Assembly (NCBI GenBank): GCA_002964805.2 | Contig: PUDQ02000098.1 | Coordinates: 85,759-149,758 of the forward strand | Reading direction: 5' to 3' | DNA from: Trametes villosa | Lineage: Eukaryota > Basidiomycota > Agaricomycetes > Polyporales > Polyporaceae | Length of the DNA stretch: 64,000 bases | Shown here: positions 32,904 through 45,185 of the stretch, one piece after another | How positions within the stretch are numbered: position 1 is the stretch's first letter | How the letters are laid out: each line of letters opens with the position of its first letter | Program-made: the position numbers and the translations under genes | Notes under the pieces: model-generated | What the model saw: the letters and a program-made list of their open reading frames with translations, nothing else | Database searches by the model: none | Told to the model about the DNA's origin: nothing

Positions 32904-34943
32904 ATGACTGCCGGGTACACACACTCTTTCCTGCGGATGGCTGTAATGCTCACAATGCTCTCTACAGCGGCCCTACCAGTCCTCGCGAAAGCGCGCCAGC
33001 ACCGGATCGATTCTCATCGCTGGATCATGCCTACCCTCCTCTTCCGCTCACGCCTCAGTCGCGTGCGGCTAAAGAACCGCCCTCCGAGTACTCGCTCTCG
33101 ATGCCGACGCTCGCGTACTCGGCAGACACGCGCGCACGGGACGAGCCCGAATTTGACGACGGCGACAAGGACGAGGCGACAGCGTCGACGGTGGACGTGC
33201 GCGCGGTGCTGCGCACCCCCAGTCCGACGCCGAGCGAGGCGCGCGTGCTCGAGTCGAAGACGAAGATCCTCGGCGACTGGCGGGCGTACTTAAACTGGAG
33301 GCGGTATTCGAACCGCCGCGGGATCTGTGCGTCTGCTCTTTTCGATATCGGTCTTGTGTGGCTGCGGAGCACGCCGGATGACTGACTGTATACGGGGTTT
33401 TGTGTGTAGTGACGCTGGTGGCATCGCTCGCGGGGCTGATATTCGTCATCCTGTTCCTGGTGTTCCAACGGCGCATCGTCGACAAGCTGCAGCCGACTGC
33501 GCGACTGCTGCATGAGTGCGTCTCTCCTTTACCTCTCCTGTCTGTACTATACTCACCTCGTCCGGGTGTGCAGCACCCCTGGCGGGTGGCTGATCCCCAT
33601 CGCGATCATGTTCGTCATCTCCTTCCCGCCGGTAAGTGGCTTTACAGCTGTATACCGTACAGGCACACCACTGATCGGCGCGCTACCAGTTGTTCGGACA
33701 CGAGATCATCGCCGTCCTGTGCGGAGACGTCTGGGGCGTGTGGATCGGGTTCGGGATCGTCGCCGCGGGGACGCTCCTCGGCGAGCTCGGCAACTTCTAG
33801 TACGTCTCCCAGATGCCTGCGTCCGGGGAGTCCGAGCTGATAATGACGCGCGGGAATCAGCGCGTTCAAGTTGTTCTGCAACGCGCGCGGGAAGCGGCTC
33901 GAGGAGCGCCGGCTCTCGTGGGCGCTGTACGCGCAGGTTGTGCGCGAGGGCGGGCTCGTCGTGCCCACCATCATGCGCCTCACGTTCATCCCCGGCCATC
34001 GTGCGTGCCACTCTTCTCCGTCCCGCATGCCGAGTGCTGACTGTTGACTGATGGCCGCGGCGTGCAGTGCTGACAGCGATCTTCTCGACGTGCGGGATGA
34101 ATGTATGGGGCTTCTTCGTGTCCGCGACGCTCTCCCTCCCGAAGCAGCTCGCGGTCGTGTACATCGGCGTCGCGCAGAACAGCGGCGGTGAGTTTCCGTT
34201 TCCCTCTCCGTCTCCGTTCCCCGCGCGCGTCCTCCCCTTGCCCCAATACTAACGCTGACGTCGATTCTGGTTTTGGGCGGGACAGGGAACGACACGGTCA
34301 CGGGCGCGATCAAGGCCGTCGTGATCCTCGCGACGCTCGCGATGACGTACATCGCGATGCGCTTCGTGAACAAGAAGGTGGACGAGGTGAAGAACAAGGT
34401 CGTCTACGCCCGCCGCAAGCAGAGGTGCGCACCCGCATACACCCACTCTCCTCGCTCTGATGAGCAGGTCCTGACGATTTGAGTAGGCAGGCGCGGATGC
34501 TCCGCGGGGAGGACCCGCTGCCCGGCAGCGGCGGCGGCGACGCGCTCGAGGTACAGCCCGAGATCGCGCTCCGCCCTGCGACGCCGCAGGACCCATCCGG
34601 ACGACTCGGACGCGTCTCCACCTCCGCCTCCGCGTCTACATCTGGGGGTCCGCCCATCTACATGCCGGCTCCACAGCGCGCCCTCTCGCGCGGGGCGCTC
34701 GAGGCGGAGACACACCGCCCGGGGCCGGGGCGCAAGAGCGTGCGCAAGATGTTGGGGCTGGGCGCGCGGAAGAAGCGCGGGAGCGATGCGAGCAATGCGG
34801 ATGTGGACGTGGACGGGGGCGTGTTGGGCGCGGGGGACGCCGTGGAGTTGGAGATGGCTGATAGGGAGGGGAGAGCGTTGAGGGCGCGTAGGCATACGGA
34901 GGATGCGATGGACTCGGGGGCGGGCGGTATGGGGAGGGCGTAG
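32904..34943 (+). CDS. TVP38/VTT-domain membrane protein 1
   Basis: Multi-exon gene, about 500 aa. Exon 1 is 11 nt (32904-32914), exon 2 32968-33326, exon 3 33410-33515, exon 4 33574-33631, further exons to 34943. A cytosolic Ser/Pro-rich N-terminus carries RTPSPTPSEA. Then a membrane anchor (GLIFVILFLVF), and the VTT/SNARE-associated core: TPGGWLIPIAIMFVISFPP, FGHEIIAVLCGDVWGVWIG, GTLLGELGNF, VPTIMRLTFIPGH, FSTCGMNVWGFF and a last helix AVVILATLAMTYIAM. Tvp38 is a Golgi/TGN membrane protein in yeast; VTT proteins such as TMEM41B and VMP1 are lipid scramblases. Role inferred from family. The long basic C-terminal tail (about 150 aa) is longer than in the two neighbours. First of three tandem paralogs. 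Confidence 0.88.
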
Positions 34944-36355
34944 TGCTGTGACGGTGATGAAGGACAACGATGTGCGTAGGTGACGGACTTTTGTGCTTCA
35001 AGTCGAGGCCGCTGTACTTGTATCGAGGTTTTGCATTTCTCTGCGAGCGAGCTGTTCATCGTTGCTCACCCGGAGAATCGTTCAGGAACATGACCTCGAT
35101 ACAAGGCAGACTTCGCCGGTCTTCAAGTTGGGATGTTGACACCATGACTGAGCGCGCAGAGAACAGGTAGACGACGGTACGTGTGCTGGATTGTGCACAG
35201 CGAGTGCTTCGAGTCCAGAACGAACTCACATGACTATCTGCGCAGTGTTGTATCGCAGCCCAAATATTACGACATCAGTTCGAATCCAAAGAATAGCTGC
35301 GGGCCTGACGGCTGCGAGTCTTCTTCTCAACAGAATCTAACACTGCCATACCACGGCACGAGTGGGCATGGGCGGCAAGGCTCTCACGAGGCCCTGGCGG
35401 CGCAGTGCACATCGCGATGCAGTCTCGAGAAATTAGCACCATATGGGAAGCGATGGTAAAGGCTCGTCGATGATGGTGAGCTCTGCCAATGCCGCAAACT
35501 CACGCTCGGTGTGTAGGATTTCTATCATCGCCCCTTGACTAGTGGCGCGCGGCTCACGAACGTTTACACCACCATCCTTCTTACAGAGCCGATCGCGTAC
35601 CTTCCACGAGCTTCGACATGACGCAGGTCGGCCGCTAGGCTAGCGCGTAGTCTCCAACGACTGATCAACCGAGATGCCCTCGCACCTTGCACGCGAAACT
35701 CAATGACGCGCAGCAACGCACGCTGCTCGCCTCCGGAGGCATTCGGAAGGAAGAGCTGCGCTTGACGCCGGCACTGTCCTCACACCTTCGTCTTTGACTC
35801 AAGAACTTGGCATGATGCGCCTCGTACTCGGCCTCCGCGCCTTAAACGGCGGCACATAGACGATTGAGGAAACCTTACTAACTTGATAGCGGCAAAGCAG
35901 TGCAGCTCGCCATGTCGACGCTCCTCGGGCAGCGTTTCAGGCTGCTCACGTGGATCGCGGCCGCAACTCGGCGGAGCGAGGAAGCACGGCGAAAGCAGGT
36001 CCGAAGCGAGTGTATGTGGGCTGCGCACGTCAAACTGGCCTCGGGCGGCATGATGCGCACTGCGCAGCGCCTGTCCTGCGCGCGGTCCGGGGCGCGAAGG
36101 CGAGGTATGTGACCGTGGGGAGTTGTTGACGTCCTGGCAGCGGTGCAGTGCCTCTGAGCTTAGGTCGAGGTGCATATAAGTGGCAGTGATCGTCGATGGG
36201 AGTTCCTTTCAACCTCTTTCGTCCACGGTCTCTACATGTGGTAGAGCGTTCTTCTAGACCGCTACAATAGCCCAAGGAGTCAAGATAAATAACATCGTAC
36301 TTCACAACATCAACATCCACCGCAGGGTCTTGGGAATAGAGCAAGACTCCTCGAC
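34944..36355. other. Intergenic between VTT genes 1 and 2
   Basis: Short ORFs only; no coherent exon structure. Nothing recognised. Confidence 0.5.
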
Positions 36356-37828
36356 ATGACTTCGTACGTTGACGTTCTCTTCCTAGTACACTCACGCTAA
36401 CGTCGACTGCAGCGGCATCGGACCCGCAGGCCACAGTGGCTCGTATACCCCACACCGCCCCTCGAAGCTGTCCTCGCACGCCGAGAGTGCACATACCCTC
36501 AAAGACTTCGCCGCTATACCTCCACCATCGCCAGCTGTGCGCGAGGACGAAGAAGCCGGGAGGGCACACCACGATGCCGACGGGCTCGGGCGAGCGACTC
36601 TGCGCACGCCCAGCCCGACGCCGAGCGAGACGGGCATGCTGGAGGGGTCCATATGGAACCCGACGGGGAACAGGAAGAGGCAGTGGCGGGACTGCACGAG
36701 CACGGAGTCGCTGGGTGCGTACACGCCTTTCGTGGCAGTCAGCGCGTGCTTGGAGTTGTGTGCTGAGTTGTGTCGGCGTAGTGTCTACCACGGTGACGGT
36801 GCTGATCATCGCGGTCGTTGTGGTGTTCCTCGTGTTCCAGCAGCGCATCATCGACGCGATGAAACCCTGGGGAGACTGGCTGCACAGGTGCGTCGTCCGC
36901 GCTCGAGCTCTGGCGCGTCCGCGGAATTGACATCGTGCGCGTGCGGTGTGTAGGACGCCGGGAGCGTGGCTGATACCCATCGCAATATTGTTTGTGCTCT
37001 CCTTTCCTCCGGTACGTACCCTACCGTGGGCCCAGTCAAGCGATGGTACGCTGACAAAGTTTCACCAGCTCTTCGGCAGCGGATTGTTCGCCATCTTCTG
37101 CGGGAACGTTTGGGGCACATGGATCGGCTTCGGGATCGTCGCAGCAGGCACCGTCCTCGGCGAGCTAGGAAACTTCTTGTGAGTCCACCAGTTTCGTGGT
37201 CCGACGTTTGGAGCGGCTGATGAAGGTATTGTCATCCCACGCACGTAGCGTTTTCAAGTGGTGTTGCAGCCAGCGCGGGCACAAGTGGGAAGAGAAGTAC
37301 CTGCAGTACGCGCTCTGGGCGCAGGTCGTGCGCGAGGGCGGGTTCATCGTACCCACCATCATGCGCTTCACGTCCTACCCCGGCCACGGTGCGTCCAACG
37401 TTGCTCCGCCTCGTCCATGGTCGGGCTAACACACCTTGCGCCAGTGCTGACGGCGATTTTCTCGACATGTGGGATGAGCATCTGGGCGTTCCTGTTCAGC
37501 GCCATACTCTCCACGCCGAAGCAGCTCGCAACAGTCTACCTTGGCGCCGCGCAAGGGCATACGAAGTCGCTCGCGGCCATCCAGGCGGGCATCGCCGTCG
37601 GAATCACCGCGATCACCTACCTCGCGCTCTGGTACGTGGGGCGGGAGATCGACAAGGTGAAGGCGACGGTGATCTATGGTCGACGGAAGAGGAGGTGCGC
37701 CCGTTTTTGCGTTCCCCCACGGATGGGCCTATCTGACGGAGGTGGTATGCAGACAAGCGAAGGCACTGAGAGGAGGGCAGGACGAAAGTGGGATATCGGC
37801 CTCGTCTTCGACGCGCGGGTTGGCATAG
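36356..37828 (+). CDS. TVP38/VTT-domain membrane protein 2
   Basis: Starts with an 8-nt exon ATGACTTC followed by GTACGT, parallel to paralogs 1 and 3 (MT..-type first exons). Exon 2 carries RTPSPTPSETGML in the cytosolic N-terminus. Core: VLIIAVVVVFLVFQQRIIDA, TPGAWLIPIAILFVLSFPP, LFGSGLFAIFCGNVWGTWIG, GTVLGELGNFF, FIVPTIMRFTSYPGH, FSTCGMSIWAFLFSAIL, GITAITYLALWYVG. It ends shortly after the last helix with a basic then Ser-rich tail (SASSSTRGLA), so the protein is near 350 aa and has the shortest tail of the three. Differences in the conserved core: His-Glu of the others is Ser-Gly (GHEII to GSGLF), and the FIPGH block is SYPGH. Membrane topology and role as for paralog 1. Confidence 0.87.
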
Positions 37829-39805
37829 CCATCGGCGCTGTGGGAACTGCGAGTCTATACGGCTGTGTGAGGCAGCGGCAGCGCACAGGAATGCAAAGCG
37901 TGAGATGTTGTAGATACCAATGACGGCGTTGAGGGTCGAGCTTCTTGAGGCGGGGCGTACGAGTGACAGGTTGCTAGAAGTATTTTATGATGGGGGCGTT
38001 CAACAGGACAGCGGGGCGTGAGCGTGAGCGTGGCGAAATACGTTTCGAAGAGTATCTCTGCGGTGGCTGCCAGACCCCGAGCGAACCCGACGCTCAAGCG
38101 ACACACCCGAGGTTTGATACTGTGTCGTGATGGAGTAGGTGGCGGCCGTATAGTTACGTTTGCACATGGAGTAGTACAGCCTGGAGAGTGGCGAGACGGT
38201 ACTTTTCTGGTGGGACATCGACGTGACGAGAACGCTTGCGTTGGCTACCTATGCCTCCCCTAGACGTACGGCTCTGTATAGGTGTTGACGCTGCGCAGGA
38301 TGCATCGATAGACGGAACTCCTACTCACCAGGTGAGAAGCATGGGTCTCTGTGTCACCGTGTGGTGGAAAAGTGGCATTGAACGCGTAGCTGATTGGGGT
38401 GCGGTGAGAAGCATATCCTGCGGCGTTCAGCGCAACAGCAGAAGATGACGTACCAGGATGCAGGGTGCAATATAGGCAAGGCAGAGTAGAGTGGCACCGC
38501 TCGACGTCGCACGTGGCGTTGCGCAGTGCCAGCTATGGGCACTTCGGCTCCCCACCATGAAGTTTCACCGTGCAAACATCACATCCTTCGCTGGATAATG
38601 CTCAGGTATGCGATTGCCACGAGGTACTTGACAGCATCCTAGAATCGCCGACCTGGCAGGCGTGCCGCGCATCTAAAGAACCGTTGATGTTGGAGTGTTC
38701 TGTCAAACATTAACTCAGAGTTTCGAGCTCCAGTTTGATGTCTCCCCGGATATCCGTTCCAGTCGGTATCCGGCCGCGGTAAACACCGTGCGTAGAGCGG
38801 CTGCGTATGCGAACTCTACGTCGGTGGCATCGTCAATAACCTTCAATAGCGTGATCACTGGATACAAAAATAGACCTTCGACTCACTCGACGCCGAGCGT
38901 TAACATCATGATCACCCCCGTTTCGGTTGAATGTACTGCATCCACACAGGATCGCCAATAGATCAAATTGCCCCAGCCGACACATCGTGCAGTGTTGCAG
39001 GACGTCACCTGGAGCATTCAGCTTGCGTGGGCTTACAAGGCGTGGATTCGCGGCACGGTGGAGCCGACCTGCCACTGTATCTTTCCGAGGCCTCGCACAA
39101 TGTAGCTGACAGGCTGTGCGAGCGTGGGGAGTCGTGGGGGTGTGCGATAAACGCCTCTGCGATTGATCGCAAGTAGCTGACGCAGTGATGAGTTGACCAT
39201 AGCCGCCGGGCCCTCCATGGGGCGTAATCACGCTAGCTATAGCCTATGGAGTTGCTTCATGGCTCAGAGGACGGTAAATTCAAGGAAAGCAGGCAGTGAA
39301 TGCAATGAAAATGGCGTGGTGGAGAGAAGAGAACATGGTCGGTGGCGGTGCGACACATCCGTGCCGTCCAAAATTGGGAGGGCGCCTGAGACCAAACGCT
39401 GATGCGGCCCGTCGTCCATCGGGGCGAATCTTGACCGCAGCCGCCCAACATACCCGTCCATCGTCCCTCCTCTCCCTCGCCCATTGCCGTCCACTGCCGT
39501 CGGCCAGCTGGAGATGAGTATGATCAATTTAGGCACATACCCGCCCCAGGAAGCGATGATAGCGCGGAGGGTGAGCGTTCGGCAAGACGCTTGCATGTCG
39601 ACGGCGAGGCAATAAATGCACTGCGGTCACCGTCTATAAGACTAGCTCGGGTGTGCCTTCGACGGGAGCCACTCCAACCCCGGTGGACCCCTGCCCTGCC
39701 CCAACGCTGCGCTGCTTGCAGCCGTTATAATCCCCGGCCTCTCTCCCTCGGTCCGCATCCACTCCCTCCTCTCCCGCGCGCGGTCTCCTCCCTCGAAACC
39801 TCGCA
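37829..39805. other. Intergenic between VTT genes 2 and 3
   Basis: No recognisable gene in nearly 2 kb; ORFs under 135 codons on both strands without splice continuity. Confidence 0.5.
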
Positions 39806-41478
39806 ATGACCGTGACGTACGTACACTGCGATGTGTTCCTCTTGCGAGAACCTTGCTAAACGCTCAACTATAGGTCTTACGAACCAACATACGCACCCCC
39901 GGAATACGCGGTAGACCGGAACAGACAAGATGACGCAAACGCGGACTTTCGCAACCTCGCCCGGACTCCAAGTCCTACGCCCTCAGAAGCGGCGGCCCTG
40001 AATCCCGCTCTTAAGAAGAAGCGACAGGGTATCATTGGGATGGTCTTTAACCCTGAAACCTACAAAGACAAGAAGGAACTCCGTGCGTATCATGGCGCTG
40101 CATTTGAATGCTACACAGCACATACTGATTGGACGTGCGTGCAGTTCGGCTTTTGATCACTGCCGCAATTATCGCGCTCGTTGTACTCTTCATCGTCTAC
40201 CAGCAAAAGATAATAGATTGGTTGAGGCCAGCGGCGGACTGGATGCGAAAGTAAGCACGGGTATCCTGTACCAGGCAACGCGCCCACAGGAAGCTCATGG
40301 CGGAATGCTCTCTTCTACAGGACGCCGGGAGGATGGCTCATCCCCATTGCAATTCTGATTGTTCTGTCCTTCCCTCCTGTAAGCCCCGACACTCTATCAA
40401 CATCTCGCGCGCTGTTCTCATTCTCCTGACCGCAGCTTTTCGGGCACGAAATTATCGCCATTTTGTGCGGAGACGTTTGGGGCGTCTGGATCGGCTTCGG
40501 GATCGTCGCGGCAGGCACGATCTTCGGAGAGCTGGCCAACTACCTGTGCGTCCGGCCCTTTGCGTATCTCATTCTTTCCACACGGTCCTGATACTATCCC
40601 GCGTACAGCGTCTTCAGGTGGTTCTGTATGGCGCGCGGCCGGAAGTACGAGGAGAAGAAGCTGGACTATGCGCTGCTTGCGGAAGTTGTCCGTCAGGGAG
40701 GCTTCTTGATGGCGGTCATCATACGGTTCTCCGCGATTCCCGGACACTGTACGTTGCGTTGGCTGCATCCTCCGTGCTTCCGCGCGTCAACTGACCGCGT
40801 ACTCGATACAGTCACCACTGCCGTGTTCGCATCGTGCGGAATGGGCCTATTCACGTTCCTCGGCGCTGCCTTCCTGTCGCTCCCAAAGCAGCTTGCGACT
40901 GTATACCTAGGTGCCGCGCAGAGCAACGGTATGTCCCTCGCTCTCCGGTGCTTGACTAGGTGTGACTAAGAGCGCGCCGCAGGTTCTACTGACAAGAAGA
41001 CGAAAACGATCAAGGCGATCGTCATCGTCATCACCATTGTCGTCACCCTCATCGCGATGCAGTACATCAAGAAACAGACGCAGCGGGTCACCGATGAGGT
41101 CGTCTACCGTCGGCGCAAAGCCAGGTACGCCCACTCTCTCCTCTCTCTCCATTTCGCCTCCCTCTATTCAAATCGCTCACCCCCTCGCGCAGGCAAGCAA
41201 AGCTCCGCGCGGCAGCTGGGATGGAGCCCGACCCCGAGTCCGTGTTCACGCACGCCGAGTCCGCGGCGCTGCTGGGCGGGCGCAACGTGGAGACTGTCGA
41301 GCTCGACGGCGTCACGCTGCAGGTGCCCCGGCCGCAGCCCGCACCCGCGCGTGGGTATGGGTACGCGCCACCCGCTGGGCCGCCGCCGGGCGCTGCTGCT
41401 CCGTACTCGCACCCGCAGCATCCGGACGCGTTCGTGCCGCCGCAGGTGTCGCAGCCGTATGGGAGCGGCGGGCTGTGA
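39806..41478 (+). CDS. TVP38/VTT-domain membrane protein 3
   Basis: The first exon ATGACCGTGAC (39806-39816) is followed by an intron ending AACTATAG. N-terminus SYEPTYAPPEYAVDRNRQ, then RTPSPTPSEAAAL. Core: ALVVLFIVYQQKIIDWLR, TPGGWLIPIAILIVLSFPP, FGHEIIAILCGDVWGVWIG, GTIFGELANYL, FSAIPGH, FASCGMGLFTFLGAAFL, then a final helix IVIVITIVVTLIAM. The tail after RRRKAR is rich in Pro, Ala, Gly and Tyr (RGYGYAPPAGPPPGAAAPYS). Closest to paralog 1 in the core (GHEII, DVWGVWIG), yet the intron pattern is common to all three. About 385 aa. Predicted Golgi/endomembrane protein by family. Confidence 0.88.
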
Positions 41479-42239
41479 GTGCGTGGAGAGTCCATGCAAT
41501 GGTGGAGGACTGTACGTGCGAGGGAAGGGAGTGCCCCACCCGTGCGCGGCTGGCGCGAGGTGGTAGAGGGCTATCGCTCTGTTGTCTCGCTTCTTGGACC
41601 TGGACCTGAAGTTTGAACGGACATCCGTACCTTACCATGACGCCCGATGCTTGTACGATAGCAGATGCACTTAGTGATCGTAATGCACCTTGATGGGATA
41701 CGGTACAGCTTATGAGAGCGGGTAGTTACAGTACAGTGTAGCGACATTCCCGTTAATACCCTCATGTATAGTTGTCTGCGTATCGAAATCACAACTCACT
41801 CACTCACTCACTCTCACCCTATGGTTTGCTGGAGTGAGATGCACGAGGATTGTGTCTGACAGACAGTGTACGTCGTGAGGTTACCTACTGGCCCCGTAGC
41901 ACAACGCCACATTCGACGCGAGGGGAAGTCGTGCCATAGCGATCACACAATCTAGCGGGAAGCACTAGTACTAGGTACGGGGCTCGGGGACAAATCATCA
42001 AGCCACGAAACTAATAGCATTAGCACATAGCGATAGTCATAATATGCGGTACAACCGTACACGCGAGCGGTACTCGCCACCGAATTCACGAAGGCCTCAT
42101 TTCCTGCACTGGGTACGCGTGAGTTTGGGGAGATGTTGTCCGATGCGGAGTCTTCTTTTCGTGTGGTTCGTCGGCCGAGATGTGCAGTAATGGAATCGAC
42201 CATCATCATTGCTGCATGAACATGCAAATCGACCCGAGT
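41479..42239. other. Intergenic with (ACTC)n run
   Basis: Contains a short (ACTC)5 microsatellite at about 41,793-41,812. No gene recognised. It is the 3' side of both VTT gene 3 and the convergent BTB gene. Confidence 0.6.
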
Positions 42240-43257
42240 TCACTGCTGGGCATCAAAGATGCCGATGAACTCGGGGAGCACAGACTCCCTGATGTACCTC
42301 CGACCGTTCTCCACACGGACCGACATGCCGTCCACACAGCTGCGACACAGCGGGCCGCCCGCAAACCGGCTCAGCTCGCCGTGCAGCAGCGGCGACAGAG
42401 GGTCGGCCTCTGCGCCGTCTGCACCTTGCTGGCGGTACATGCGCTGCGCGGCGAGCAGCGCGGCCGTACACACCGGGACGTGTGCGCACTGGCCCTCCGC
42501 GGGCAGGTCCGCACCGAGCGCGGTGAAGAAGAGGAAGGCCTTGCGCGTCGTGAGCTCGCGCTTGAGCTCAATCGCAAGCTCGCGGTCGTGCGCGCTGAGT
42601 ACCTCGTGCGTGCCGTCCGTGCGGGACTCGCCCCGAAGGAGGGCCGAGGTCGGGAGCTGGCTGAGGTCGTAGAGGGCGGGGATCAGGAGATCGTGCCTTC
42701 CGAGGAGGCGGAAGAGGTTTACGGCCACGATGGCTTCTCCGGCGCGTCGATCGACATGGGTGGATCTCTTCGAAGAGGTTGGCGAGTACTCGGCTTCAAG
42801 GCAGCGGACAGATGCGGAGAGGAGCGCGTCCATGTGGTACTTGTGGCACATTCGCGCGAGTGCAGCCAGAACCGAGAAGTGGACATCGTTGTTGTCGAAT
42901 ATCCTGTGGCGACGAAGTGAGCATCTTGACAATCCGCATCGATGTAGCTGCTTCAACCTACCGAAGAGGATCGTAAAGCGCATGCAAAAGCTGCTGAAAG
43001 TCGTAGGCGGTGTCCGATACGTGGATGGCTGGACAACCGTCTATCTTATCGGGCGTGGTGTCGGCGGTGGCGGCGGGGACGGCGATGTTGAAAAGGTCTT
43101 TGAACACCTCCGACTGGCGGGAGAGGAGCCCTTGGTGTAACCGGAAAGCGGTTCCACCAGCTACCACCACTACGTTCCCGTCCGGGAACCATAGTTCGGC
43201 GACTCGCTTGTAGCTGCCAAGCGCGTCGTCTCCGTCATTTTTCGTCAGATCAGGCAT
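42240..43257 (-). CDS. BTB/POZ domain protein
   Basis: Exons 43257-42962 and 42903-42240 join to 319 aa; the 58-nt intron runs GTAGGT to GCCACAG. BTB fold: VAELWFPDGNVVVVAGGTAF, RLHQGLLSRQSEVFKDLF, then CPAIHVSDTAYDFQQLLHAL. After the intron, FSVLAALARMCHKYHMDALL matches the post-BTB helix of the other BTB genes in this window. The C-terminal part carries CAHVPVC and LCRSCVDGM cysteine pairs. Such proteins often serve as adaptors for cullin-3 ligases, but this family in Agaricomycetes has no assigned function. Start: the first ATG in frame, preceding the fold by about 20 residues. Confidence 0.87.
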
Positions 43258-43350
43258 GCCGAATATTGCAGAATCAGAGGGTCAGCTGATGCTAGCAGAG
43301 TTCAAACTGGTCAATGACAGCTCGCTGAAGCACCCGGGATGGCTACTCAC

Positions 43351-43697
43351 GATTTGTCGACAGCGGGAAGAGGGAGAGTTGTGGTTGAGCTCGGACTTTA
43401 CAGTCGACCGAGAAGGCCGTTGACCTGCCCTAAACCCCACAACATTGGCTCGCAGATTGTATAGCGGGACGGACATTACAACTTACATGCCATGTTGAAC
43501 TCCTCCACGATCCTTGACCAGTCCTGCTTAAGCTCATGCAAGGAATTCTGGTCATAGCTTATAGCATGCACTATCAATTTCTCTGAATCATCATCTGAGT
43601 ACTCCAGCAAAACCTGCTGACCGCGCCGAGTCCGTTGGCGCCTGTGCGCGCAGGGTTTCAATATATGTTGAATCCTCGTTGATGGCTCTACCCACAA
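43351..43697 (-). CDS. Short spliced coding fragment, unknown
   Basis: Two exons join in frame: 43697-43487 (LLEYSDDDSEKLIVHAISYD then QNSLHELKQDWSRIVEEFNM) with donor GTAAGT, and 43424-43351 (QRPSRSTVKSELNHNSPSSR), which ends at another donor, GTGAGT. The 62-nt intron ends GGGCAG. No start codon context or 3' end is clear and no family is recognised. It may be a fragment of a gene lost on the BTB side, or part of an unannotated small gene. Confidence 0.35.
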
Positions 43698-45185
43698 GGA
43701 GCTCAGATAGAATGTGCCAGAGAGGTATGTTTATTGTCTATAGATCATTCCATGATCATTGACAACAAGTCTACAGCACTACTGAGGGAAGGCTAAGACA
43801 CTAGTATCATAACAGGAACTCGCGATCTCAGGTGGAACAACGCCCTCACGGGGGATGCATATTAAGCATACGATGCCGACCTGCTCGAACGCTCCTTGGC
43901 TTTCACGGTCAGGTCGCGCGCGTCAGGCCCCGGGCTGCTGAGGGACGTCGCAGAGCTCCATTAGCCGCTAGAAGTCGCGAAGGACGACGATGCCGATACA
44001 AGCTCTTCGCGACGCTGGCGCCGAGGAGGCTCGCCATAGGTGCGTTCATCTCGTGCATAGGTACCTGAATAATCTGTGGGAGCCCATGAAACCATAGCGA
44101 TCGGCGCTCTTCGTATCTGGAATAAGAGCCCGGACCCAGGCCCGATGGCGCATGAGCAGCGCATGCTGAAGATGTAGCTTCAGCGCACGCCTGCGCACCA
44201 GGTTTACCGCGGCCGGCGGCTCGAAACCACGCCGAACCAGGGCCTGACTCCTGCCAGAGGGAGACCCTGGGCATATGCGCGTCCGCTGGGGGAGACGTTC
44301 CTCGCCTATGTCGGCGAGAAAGCGTACGTGCCTTTCCTCGCGCTGCCCGGCGCGCGCATGCTCACCGAATTGGCCTAGCATCTATAAGGAATGCTGCCAT
44401 TTCGGCATCGGTTACTGCCAGCCACGCACACTGCGTCTGCCTGCGCACACGTCGCCCGCCGCGAGCATGTGGGGCAAGAGGACCCGCAAGCTCTGTTCTT
44501 TGCAGGATCTGCCCGTCGACCTGTGTCGCAAACTGCTTCTTACGCCGGTGCGCCGCCCTCTACGCCGCCCCGCGGACCGCCTCTCAGTCCCGCACTTCTC
44601 GACGCTTTGGAGGATGTTTCGGCGCAGTAGAGTTTTCTCCCTTCCCATAGTTTCCTGGACGAGTCTATCACTCTTTTCATTCCTTTCTCCTATTTCCTTC
44701 TTATACATCCCTCGTCCACTCGTCTTTCACTCATAAACATGACCTTCGGACTAGCAATCGTGTATATCGTGCGAGAGGGCACCACAAGTGTATCGAACAA
44801 GTGAATGTGTCAATGTATTGATACGTACCCCATGAGCACGGCGGTCATCTCAAAGCGAACATTTATACCATCGGGTGGTGAACGCTTGAGGGGTGCATCA
44901 GGCTGGTAGCTCCGCTCGAAGCCCGCCAAATGCTGGACTTCCGAAGGGAATCATGGGCGACGTGGGCGGCCAAACGTATGAGCGTCAGAATCAACCTCAA
45001 ACAAACAAGTTGTCTCCGTCGCCGTCGCCGGCTAACTTCCAAGTCTGAGGACTGCTCGACGAAGCAACCTGCCTAGGACGGACTAGAAGTAGATATCAGA
45101 GAGCGCTGTGCAATATGCGAGTGTTGTACAAGTACGATACAGTCCGTGGTAGTCAATCCAAATCCTCAGAGATCAGCGCAACGAA
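43698..45185. other. No firm gene; possible relic
   Basis: Around 44,230-44,630 (plus) the peptide PLGETFLAYVGEKA precedes a donor-like GTACGT, and a frame ending PPLSPALLDALEDVSAQ stops at 44,630, which looks protein-like but cannot be spliced cleanly. The stretch 45,060-45,185 is the 3' flank of the FunK1 gene and recurs beside its two relatives. Confidence 0.35.

Noticed and set aside
42180..42920. 246-codon plus-strand ORF
   Set aside because: Antisense of the BTB gene at 42.2-43.3 kb, whose minus-strand exons join in frame across a good intron.
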